Assembly: GCA_003160755.1 (NCBI GenBank)
Contig: QEXZ01000030.1
Span: 1 to 13,722, forward strand
Source: Methanomicrobiales archaeon
Lineage (GTDB): Archaea > Halobacteriota > Syntropharchaeia > Alkanophagales > Methanospirareceae
Length of the DNA: 13,722 bases
Direction of reading: 5' to 3'
The translations under genes were made by a program, and so were the position numbers. Under the pieces are notes generated by a model. The model saw only the letters and a program-made list of their open reading frames with translations, was not told the origin of the DNA and did no database searches. Positions 1-5,787 of this stretch are shown here, piece after piece; position 1 is the first letter of the stretch, and each line of letters begins with the position of its first letter.

Positions 1-2
1 AG

Positions 3-1424
3 CATCATCCACGAATACTTAAAACCGAGAAGATTAGTTATGCAGATTTGTTTTTTATTCTGCGTCTTTCAAGAGGAGACCTAACGTTAAGACCCATTTT
101 TATTGCCGCAAGTGTTGAACTTGGAAACACCACCACCAAGTCCATATTGACCGCAACGGACCTGAAAAGTGGGAAAACGTATATTCTGGATAAAGCAGTT
201 AAAATGACCAGGGAGGCAGTTTCCGAGCGAGATTCTTTCTGCCATACGATAAGTTTGGTGGACCTTTCCGAAGAATCCATTGCGGATTTGGTGAAAAGGA
301 CGCTGCAGGACTGTGCGAAATCCGCGGGAATAACTGCCCCAGATTTGCATTTCGTCGTTCGCTCCACCGGTGTGACCGCATGCTTTTCAAAAATTGAGGA
401 GGTGGAGGGCGTAATAAAAGCATTGGCAAAGGGATGTATGCTTGCGGGTGTGCCGCCGAGGAAGATGATTTCGCCCATGACGGTAGAAAATATCGCACCA
501 GAGCTGAGGGCGTTTTCAAGAATGGAAAAGACTTATTTTGACGGGTCTGTAACAGGGAACATGCCTCCCGCAGGGGAGTCAATAGTGGGGAATGAGATGG
601 AGGGCGAGCTTGTAACCGCAGGACTTAAGGAAGCAGCTAAATGGCTTGACATTGATTACCGTAACCCTGTTCTATCCTTAGATTTTGGCACTACGCTTGC
701 AGGTAGAATAACCGATGATGGTTTGCCCTATGCCCGTGTTACCGGAAATTTTTGTGGCTTAGCGGGTGCAATCCCTGACGCGGTGGTATCAAAACTTGTG
801 AATAGAGATTTTCCTTCTGTACTCGATTTGCAAATAAAGAGTAGAAAGGGAGGGAGAGTGAAGAAGGATGTGGTGAAGGGATATACCGATGACATTTTGA
901 GGTATATCAGTATAGAAAAAGTAAAAAGTGGCTGCAGGGTAGGTGGCGTTCCTGTGAATGTCGGAGCAGCGGAGAAAAATGACGTTGTATTAATAGGAAT
1001 AGATGCTGGACATAACCTTTCAGATCTCCCTGAAATAGAGAATATCGGTGTAGAACTCGTAAAGGAGGAAGGCAAGCAGTATATTGTACCAGTAATAGAT
1101 GAGTTATCGGCGTGTGTAGTGGAGGGATTAGTAGGGGTAGCAAAAAAGGAAGGTTTATATTTACCTAATACAAAAATAGGGATAACGGGTAGAGCAGGGA
1201 TAACGGGGAAAAAGCCAGAGATAATATTGGAAAAGTTGAGCGGATTATTTGGAAGGAAAATGGATGCAGAAGTGATATTTGCGGATGACGCACTGGCGCG
1301 GGGTGCTGCGGTTCTTGGCAGGTGTATGCACCAGTTTGGAACGCCTGAGAACCCGCTAGGCGGAGCCCAGAGTCATGGCTGTGTATATGGCAAGCGGGTA
1401 AAGAGGCAGAAAGGAGGTTTTTGA
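3..1424 (+). CDS. mmp14: Methanogenesis marker protein 14 (probably 5'-partial)
   Basis: I recognise this as methanogenesis marker protein 14, a conserved protein found only in archaea with methyl-coenzyme M reductase; its precise role is unknown to me. The protein has an ATPase-like (ASKHA/actin-type) look: VELGNTTTK near bases 114-140 resembles a first phosphate-binding loop, LSLDFGTT near 672-698 a second, and GITGRAGITG near 1179-1208 a glycine-rich turn. The C-terminus carries ADDALARGAAVLG. The frame is open without a stop from base 3, and the upstream residues (KISYADLFFILRLSRGDL) look like real protein, so the gene most likely begins left of the window. If it starts inside, only a TTG at base 48 is available in frame, with no convincing ribosome-binding site. 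It ends with AAGGAGG 5 nt before its stop codon, which could serve the decayed small gene behind it. Family identity is confident, the start is not. Confidence 0.85.
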   Translation, partial: HHPRILKTEKISYADLFFILRLSRGDLTLRPIFIAASVELGNTTTKSILTATDLKSGKTYILDKAVKMTREAVSERDSFCHTISLVDLSEESIADLVKRTLQDCAKSAGITAPDLHFVVRSTGVTACFSKIEEVEGVIKALAKGCMLAGVPPRKMISPMTVENIAPELRAFSRMEKTYFDGSVTGNMPPAGESIVGNEMEGELVTAGLKEAAKWLDIDYRNPVLSLDFGTTLAGRITDDGLPYARVTGNFCGLAGAIPDAVVSKLVNRDFPSVLDLQIKSRKGGRVKKDVVKGYTDDILRYISIEKVKSGCRVGGVPVNVGAAEKNDVVLIGIDAGHNLSDLPEIENIGVELVKEEGKQYIVPVIDELSACVVEGLVGVAKKEGLYLPNTKIGITGRAGITGKKPEIILEKLSGLFGRKMDAEVIFADDALARGAAVLGRCMHQFGTPENPLGGAQSHGCVYGKRVKRQKGGF

Positions 1425-1529
1425 TGGTGGGAGAAGGAGGGGAAGGGAGAGGAATACGCGCTCAAAATCGGATACATTACGCTTTATGCTAAATTTTTTA
1501 TGGACAAGGAGTGTGCACATCAAAAATGA
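1424..1529 (+). pseudogene. Decayed small gene coupled to mmp14
   Basis: An ATG overlaps the mmp14 stop (TGATG) and has a strong AAGGAGG 6 nt before it, but the frame closes after 22 codons at 1492. A second frame from 1452 reads EYALKIGYITLYAKFFMDKE and continues CAHQK before a TGA at 1527. Joining the two frames would give one small protein of about 35 residues. The second frame resembles two other stretches in this window: the ORF at 10574 (ALKI...DKEC) and the tail of the fragment at 12969-13145 (TLYAKLFVD). I do not recognise the family. It is probably a small gene inactivated by a frameshift. The rest of 1425-1690 holds nothing else I can support apart from a promoter. Confidence 0.3.
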
Positions 1530-1637
1530 GATATTTGGAAAGAAATACGTATAAGAAAAAATAAGCAAAGCGCTTGATGACCACATGGAGTGGCAAGAGC
1601 TTCATGAAAGGCACATTAAAAACGAAAAATTTCAAAA

Positions 1638-1680
1638 GGTTTATATATGAGGTAAGACTAATCTTAAATATGGCGAGGTG
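1638..1680 (+). promoter_or_regulatory. TATA-type promoter and ribosome-binding site of the AbrB gene
   Basis: TTTATATA at 1640-1647 is a good archaeal TATA box. A start of transcription about 25 nt downstream would lie near 1672. GAGGTG at about 1675-1680 is a plausible ribosome-binding site 10 nt before the ATG at 1691. Confidence 0.5.
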
Positions 1681-1690
1681 ATTGAGATAG

Positions 1691-1960
1691 ATGATAGATG
1701 TTGCAATAACAAAACTAAGTTCAAAAGGGCAAATAGTGATTCCATCGGAAATGAGAGATATTTTTAGTAAAGGGGAAAAACTTGTCATAATCAAGAATGG
1801 AGAACGATTAATCTTGAAAAAAGTAAGCGATTTAGGTAAGAATTTTGAAGAGGATCTTGCTTTTGCCAAAAAAACAGAAGAAGCTTGGCAGAGTTATGAA
1901 AGAGGAGAATTTGTTTCTCGACCTGCTGACAAATTTCTTGAAGAACTGGAAAAATGTTAG
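1691..1960 (+). CDS. AbrB/SpoVT/MazE-family antitoxin-like DNA-binding protein
   Basis: An 89-residue swapped-hairpin AbrB-type protein. The N-terminal half reads VAITKLSSKGQIVIPSEMRD followed by GEKLVIIKNGERLIL, the standard fold of this family, which binds DNA as a dimer. The C-terminal half is charged and helical (EEDLAFAKKTEEAW, then EKC at the end), as in archaeal antitoxins whose tail wraps a RelE- or VapC-type toxin. The ATG at 1691 has a TATA box and a ribosome-binding site upstream. The toxin start codon overlaps the end of this gene (at 1954), as in normal toxin-antitoxin pairs, but the toxin frame closes after 17 residues, so this antitoxin is an orphan. It may still repress its own promoter, as related antitoxins do; that is inference. 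Confidence 0.85.
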   Translation: MIDVAITKLSSKGQIVIPSEMRDIFSKGEKLVIIKNGERLILKKVSDLGKNFEEDLAFAKKTEEAWQSYERGEFVSRPADKFLEELEKC

Positions 1961-2007
1961 AGGTAGAGCATAAACCCAATTTTTTAAAATTTAGATCTGT
2001 ACCATAA
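1954..2007 (+). pseudogene. Stub of a RelE-like toxin gene
   Basis: ATG at 1954 overlaps the antitoxin stop by 7 nt and starts MLEVEHKPNFLKF, which resembles the first strand and helix of RelE/ParE toxins. A TAA closes it after 17 codons. A further short frame at 2010-2102 (beginning MSNNFLAND, ending TQDEFLRLP) shows no toxin similarity I recognise. The overlap geometry supports a former toxin-antitoxin operon; the family call rests on few residues. Confidence 0.4.
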
Positions 2008-2129
2008 AGATGAGCAATAATTTTTTGGCCAACGATTCTTTTAAGAATAGAATTATCAAGAATGCTGGTTTGACGCAGGATGAATTTTTACGATTGCCGT
2101 AGCCTGATTAGAAAGTAAATAACGCAAAC

Positions 2130-2158
2130 TTTTTATAGTCCGGTTATATTCTTAAATA
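2130..2158 (+). promoter_or_regulatory. Candidate promoter of mmp17-mmp7
   Basis: Two AT-rich boxes precede the operon: TTTTTATA at 2130-2137 and TTAAATA at 2152-2158. The second places a transcription start near 2180 and a leader of about 15-20 nt before the ATG at 2198; the first would give a longer leader. I cannot decide between them. Confidence 0.4.
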
Positions 2159-2197
2159 CAATAAACTCAATAGAGATTACTAATAGAGGGCATTAAG

Positions 2198-2767
2198 ATG
2201 GAGATAAAGGTAGAAGGAGGGGGTGAATTTGCAAACGCAAGTTATACGAACGTTTGCAATAATGTGTTCAGGGATGTAGGGCTACGGAGTAACATAGATT
2301 GGGTATATATGTATTGCAACGCTGCGGAACATGTTTTTATTATTTCTATTAAAATCGGCAGAGCGCCAAGTCCTGTGAAGGTATGGGATATAACGCTACG
2401 CGAAGGGAATAAGTTAAGGATTACAAAGGAGGAATATGCGCCCAAACTGCTTGCCCTGTTGTGGGACAGATATAGCGGGCGAGTGCAGCAGGAGAGCAGA
2501 GTGATAATAAGGTTTGAACTGGAGGAAGAGGAAGTAGCGAAACTTAACGAGTTGGTTGTCTACGACCCGAAGGAAGATTTAACCGCCAGGATGTTAGATG
2601 GAATAGACAGGATATTACCCGAGGGCGCACGCGTGCGGTATCCAATCCCTTCTGCACAGGGAAAGGGAATAACCATTATCGCTTCAGAGAATCCCATATC
2701 GGCTGAATGGAAGGTAAAAGCGAAGGAGCTGGTAGGAAGGATAGCTTCGAGTGGAGGTGGTGCATAA
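2198..2767 (+). CDS. mmp17: Methanogenesis marker protein 17 (MCR activation component)
   Basis: A 189-residue protein that I recognise as methanogenesis marker 17, starting MEIKVEGGGEF. Established knowledge: Mmp17 co-purifies with Mmp3, Mmp7 and McrC in the A3a component that reductively activates the nickel of methyl-coenzyme M reductase at the expense of ATP. Nothing suggests a signal peptide or membrane segment, so it is cytosolic. The TAA stop shares its last base with the ATG of mmp7 (TAATG), so the two are translationally coupled and probably made in fixed ratio. A GAGGG lies shortly before the ATG. In many methanogens mmp17 and mmp7 sit in a longer row with mmp3, mmp5, mmp6 and mmp15; none of those is next to it here. 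Confidence 0.85.
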   Translation: MEIKVEGGGEFANASYTNVCNNVFRDVGLRSNIDWVYMYCNAAEHVFIISIKIGRAPSPVKVWDITLREGNKLRITKEEYAPKLLALLWDRYSGRVQQESRVIIRFELEEEEVAKLNELVVYDPKEDLTARMLDGIDRILPEGARVRYPIPSAQGKGITIIASENPISAEWKVKAKELVGRIASSGGGA

Positions 2768-3666
2768 TGTATAAAATAATGATGTTTTCGGGTGGTGTAT
2801 ACAAATTCAACGAATTACAAGAGATAGTCGAAGATATCGGCGGTTTTATATTGCAGTCGATGGTGATGCAGACCGAGACGATGATGCATCTGGCGTTCCC
2901 GGCGGAGGAGGAGCCACGTATCAAAGCCAAAGTGAAGGAATTAGGAGGTAAACTAAAAGACCTGCCACTGGGTGGTGCAGAGATAATGGTGGTCGTTCCT
3001 TCGCTGGGTAAACATCATGCTGTTTATCCTATGTGTGACATAGCGGAGTTTTTACGCAGAAATGGTGCGATTACGGATATGATGGGGTTAGCGAGAGGCG
3101 TGGGGAAGAGGATAGCACAGATGACCGTAGAGGAGAAGGCGATAATAAATGAATGCGATGCCGCAGTATTTGTGTTCGGGGATTTTAAGGAGTGTATAGA
3201 GGAGAAGGTAAAGCTATGCGAAATGATAGACGTGCCATACATCATCGTTGGAGGACCGTCGGCGTCGGACGTTGACTTGCCACATTATGTCGGTGGAGTG
3301 GGGAGAAGGACAAGCAGGATGAATCGAAAGGAAGATATAGAAAAATTAAATGAGATGGCAATGGCGTTGGCGGACGTACTGGAAGAGAAAAGGATAGAAC
3401 TGGAAGAAGACCCTTTATCCGCTTCTCCTTTGTTCATTAAAGAGATGATAGAAATGATTCTACCACCAAAAGTTGCAGAGGAACTACCTATTGTGATTCA
3501 CATGGATGGTTTGCGGGTGAAAGTAGAGGCAGAGGACGAAGAGAAGATAAGAGACATAGAAATAGGAAAAAGAAAGCTTTCTGAGATTTGCGAGATAAAA
3601 AAATCGTTATATGAAGGGTATCTGCTGGAAATATTACCAGAAGCAGTGGCAGGGGAGATATTTTAA
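2767..3666 (+). CDS. mmp7: Methanogenesis marker protein 7 (MCR activation component)
   Basis: A 299-residue protein that I recognise as methanogenesis marker 7. It starts MYKIMMFSGGVYKFNELQE; I chose the ATG at 2767 because it overlaps the mmp17 stop and follows GGAGGTGG, although the frame stays open 20 codons further upstream inside mmp17. Landmarks are MVVVPSLGKHHAVYPMCDIA, a central region with cysteines in NECDAAVFVFGDFKECIE and KLCEMIDVPYIIVGGPS, and an acidic C-terminal part with one more Cys (SEICEIKK). Mmp7 is a known member of the MCR activation complex with Mmp17, Mmp3 and McrC, and the cysteines could serve iron-sulfur clusters there (inference). No terminator-like T-run follows; a small hairpin repeat lies 35 nt downstream. 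Confidence 0.87.
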   Translation: MYKIMMFSGGVYKFNELQEIVEDIGGFILQSMVMQTETMMHLAFPAEEEPRIKAKVKELGGKLKDLPLGGAEIMVVVPSLGKHHAVYPMCDIAEFLRRNGAITDMMGLARGVGKRIAQMTVEEKAIINECDAAVFVFGDFKECIEEKVKLCEMIDVPYIIVGGPSASDVDLPHYVGGVGRRTSRMNRKEDIEKLNEMAMALADVLEEKRIELEEDPLSASPLFIKEMIEMILPPKVAEELPIVIHMDGLRVKVEAEDEEKIRDIEIGKRKLSEICEIKKSLYEGYLLEILPEAVAGEIF

Positions 3667-3683
3667 GTTATTACGATGGGCAC

Positions 3684-3726
3684 ACACCCCACCATTTCCA
3701 CTGGAGGTTGTCTCTTCCTCCACTTA
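3684..3726. repeat. Hairpin repeat, copy 1
   Basis: CACACCCC, then ATTTCC, then a 6-bp perfect stem TGGAGG (3702-3707) / CCTCCA (3717-3722) around a 9-nt loop. The block aligns with 4800-4840, which has CACACCCC, CATTTC and its own stem. It sits just downstream of mmp7 and could also act in 3' processing or termination. Confidence 0.4.
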
Positions 3727-3760
3727 GGGTAATGAAATCGACAAAAGAAAATAAATTATA

Positions 3761-3825
3761 GACACCGATTAACGCAGATTAACACAGATAGACGATAATT
3801 AAATAAGTCCGCGTAAATCTGTGTC
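3761..3825. repeat. Small inverted-repeat element
   Basis: The arm GACACCGATTAACGCAGA at 3761-3778 is matched in inverse by 3808-3825 (reverse complement GACACAGATTTACGCGGA), 15 of 18 bases, with a 29-bp AT-rich centre. The arms contain the GATTAACRCRGA phrase that recurs in the element at 7096. It fits a dispersed, non-coding, MITE- or REP-like repeat between convergent genes. Confidence 0.5.
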
Positions 3826-3846
3826 CTAAATAGAAGAAAGTTTTAA

Positions 3847-4437
3847 TCAACATACTTCAAAATTCCACCATAAAACGCTTTTCGAGAAAGTTCCTTTTCT
3901 TAATTCTGATTGCTCAATTAGTTTCTTTGCTTCATCTAAACTAAAAGCCGATTTTATCTCACTTTCAAAAATTCCAAGCCAAGAACGCCGAAGGTCTTTT
4001 ATAAAAAGGTAACCGTCAGGTTTAAGTACTCGCTCTATTTCATTTAGCATAATAATGGGTTTACTAACCCCATGAACCATGCTAGTACTAAACACTACGT
4101 CGAATGTGTTCTCTTCAAAGTACAATTTTTGGACATCGCACTTTTTAAATTTTAATCGCTCTTCAATATCCGTATCCCGTACACTATAATTCGCATATTC
4201 TAATAGTGGCTCTGACAAATCAATTCCAATTATTTCGCACTCCGGGACTTCTTTTGCTATAACGGCATCCATAGCTCCAAAACCGCAACCCGCATCAAGA
4301 ATCTTTTTCTTTTCAAAACCAAGGGAAGCTAACTTTTTTGCGTAGTCATACCCCAGCTTTTCAGTTATTTTCTTATGTTTCTTTATGTAGCGTTCAGCAA
4401 AATTCTTGTCGTTAAAGTCTTTTTTGTGCTTTTTCAT
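3847..4437 (-). CDS. Class I SAM-dependent methyltransferase
   Basis: A 196-residue Rossmann-fold methyltransferase of the UbiE/Methyltransf_11 kind. Motif I is ILDAGCGFG (residues 46-54), the acidic residue that binds the ribose of SAM is in GIDLS (71-75), the adenine-site Asp is in KCDVQ (99-103), motif IV-like DVVFSTSMVH runs 113-122, and VLKPDGYLFIKD (137-148) forms the last core strands. The substrate cannot be told from sequence; these enzymes methylate small molecules, cofactors, lipids or proteins. The first 45 residues are very rich in lysine. The gene starts 7 nt after the end of a truncated queC on the same strand, so it may be transcribed with it, but that association looks accidental. 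No clear ribosome-binding site precedes the ATG. Confidence 0.85.
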   Translation of the reverse strand: MKKHKKDFNDKNFAERYIKKHKKITEKLGYDYAKKLASLGFEKKKILDAGCGFGAMDAVIAKEVPECEIIGIDLSEPLLEYANYSVRDTDIEERLKFKKCDVQKLYFEENTFDVVFSTSMVHGVSKPIIMLNEIERVLKPDGYLFIKDLRRSWLGIFESEIKSAFSLDEAKKLIEQSELRKGTFSKSVLWWNFEVC

Positions 4438-4444
4438 TGTGTTT

Positions 4445-4732
4445 TTACCACATTAAAATAACGGCAAGTATCGCACCCCTTTTTTTTTCAGTACCCAAAG
4501 TCCATAACCACCCAAGCTCCTTCAAAAAGGGTATTTCCACAAACTTCAAATCTTTCGCACCTAAGTAAGCTGTTATTTTCTCTACCGCTTCTTTTTCCCC
4601 CTTCTCCGCTCGATGCCCGTAAGAAGCGTGAAAGAAATGCAATTTGTAGCCTTCCTGCGATGCAATTGTCGCTGCAACCGTTGAATCTATTCCGCCGGAG
4701 CATACACAAACTGCCGTTTTGGTTCTTACCAT
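4445..4732 (-). pseudogene. queC: Truncated QueC-like (7-cyano-7-deazaguanine synthase) PP-loop protein
   Basis: The first 74 residues match the QueC family: VCVCSGGIDSTVAA holds the PP-loop (SGGIDST, residues 12-18) that binds ATP pyrophosphate, followed by FFHASYGHRAEKGEKEAVEK, LGAKDLKFVEIPFLKELG. QueC makes preQ0, the precursor of archaeosine in archaeal tRNA. After LKELG the family expects a serine-rich SALT-type segment and about 130 more residues including zinc-binding cysteines. Here about 20 unrelated residues follow and the frame stops at 95, next to a run of nine Ts on the + strand (4480-4488). The other two frames do not restore the family sequence, so this is a 3' deletion and not a single frameshift. 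A functional copy should exist elsewhere if the organism makes archaeosine. QueC is preferred over LarE or TilS because of the YGHR and IPFLKELG segments. Confidence 0.65.
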
Positions 4733-4797
4733 TTTGTTTAGTTTCTATTAGATTGAGCTACTAAAAAAAAAGTATATCTTATGCATACTCCCATACT

Positions 4798-4851
4798 CCC
4801 ACACCCCTACATTTCTGGTGGAAGCCGTGTCTTCCGATGGCCTGTGCCACC
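4798..4851. repeat. Hairpin repeat, copy 2
   Basis: CACACCCC, CATTTC, then the stem GGAAG (4820-4824) / CTTCC (4831-4835), with a competing outer pairing GGTGG (4817-4821) / CCACC (4847-4851). It aligns with 3684-3726 over about 42 bases. The rest of 4733-4926 shows nothing I can assign. Confidence 0.35.
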
Positions 4852-4926
4852 TTATTTCTACCCATCTAATCCATTATTAAATCCAGGACCTCTTGAATGT
4901 CCATAGTGGAAATCGTGGGTGGCTGT

Positions 4927-5678
4927 TTATTTCTTTATGATTATTACTTGAGGAAAATTATCAGTTAACTTTTCCAACCAGTCTTTGTAACGATACTGAT
5001 TAACAGACACATTAAATAAAACGATTATTATGCCCTGTCTGAAATATTTTGAATATCGCAAACACTTATTTCATCAGCTATTGTGACCAGGTCCTTATCT
5101 CAGGTAGGTCCTTTCACCTCAATAGCTATCTCACCAACGACAATATCAGGTCTGGCAGAACCTCTTTGTTTTTCTATAACAGCACTAGGAAACTTGTGTT
5201 TCAACCAGCCAACTAATTCTGCTTGATACGGTAACTCAAATTTATAATTTTGAGATGGTTTAAAATTCTTAATTGCGTTGACAACATCTTTAACCATCTC
5301 ACCTATGTTAGCATTCTCAGACAATTTCTTAAATTCTTGCTCTGCTTTGTCTTTATCGATTTTTTCTGTGATTTCTCGTATAGGTATCCGTTTTCTTCTG
5401 GCAAAATCTATCAATTCATCTAAAGACACTTTAATCATTATAGCTCGTCTATAATCATCATCTGTAGGCTTGCCACCATCGAAAGATTGCGGTCTCAAAC
5501 CTTTTTCATAAGCAAGTTTTCTGATAGTACCAGGATACATCTTGTCTAGAATTTGTTTTTTTCGCGAAATGGTTACCGCTTTCTTTTTGGTTTCATCAGC
5601 TACAATCTTTGCTCCTTTAACAATACCTTTACCTGAAGCTATCCCAATTTTTTTGATACTACTTTTCCAGTTAACCAT
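4927..5678 (-). pseudogene. PD-(D/E)XK nuclease-like gene broken by a stop codon and a frameshift
   Basis: The intact part is 192 residues from the ATG at 5678, which follows GGATGAGGTAG. Residues 1-120 are a basic, helical region with RRKRIPIREITEKI. The C-terminal part has the restriction-endonuclease-fold core: E154 in YQAELVGWL, D178 in SARPDIVVG and E187-x-K189 in IAIEVKGPT. A TGA at 5102-5100 ends this frame, but the same frame continues DKDLVTIADEIS, and after a one-base shift near 5050 another frame reads LRYSKYFRQGIIIVLFNV and on to LEKLTDNFPQVIIIKK with a stop at 4927. These pieces join into a plausible end of the nuclease domain, so the gene once ran to about 250 residues. It is probably inactive, unless the 192-residue product, which keeps the catalytic residues but lacks the last strands, still folds. 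No partner methylase is present. The target is unknown. Confidence 0.65.
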
Positions 5679-5750
5679 ATTTTCTACCTCATCCTCTCTT
5701 TGTGCGAATTAATTTTCTTTCTCCTCAAATATTTTTTTTACTTACGGGCG

Positions 5751-5763
5751 TATATATAAAACC
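5751..5763. promoter_or_regulatory. TATA box between divergent larA-like and nuclease genes
   Basis: TATATATAAA at 5751-5760 is a strong archaeal TATA box. For the + strand it places the transcription start near 5780, only a few bases before the ATG at 5788, which lacks a ribosome-binding site, so that mRNA is nearly leaderless. Read on the minus strand, TTTTATATATA could drive the broken nuclease gene with a leader of roughly 45 nt. Confidence 0.55.
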
Positions 5764-5787
5764 ATCGTAAGAAACTATAAAGCCACC

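Noticed and set aside
2010..2102. A 30-codon frame (starts MSNNFLAND) after the toxin stub.
   Set aside because: No ribosome-binding site and no recognisable family; better seen as part of decayed sequence.
2707..2766. A longer mmp7 start inside mmp17.
   Set aside because: The ATG at 2767 overlaps the mmp17 stop, has a good ribosome-binding site and gives the usual family N-terminus.
4445..4732. Reading the PP-loop fragment as LarE, the cofactor maker for the nearby LarA.
   Set aside because: YGHR and the IPFLKELG segment fit QueC, and the typical LarE continuation is absent.
3684..4851. A CRISPR array, because of repeated short blocks.
   Set aside because: Only two diverged copies more than 1 kb apart and no regular spacers; no cas genes in the window.
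5100..5102. In-frame TGA in the nuclease gene as a recoded (selenocysteine-type) codon.
   Set aside because: A frameshift follows within about 60 bases, so plain gene decay or sequence error explains it better.
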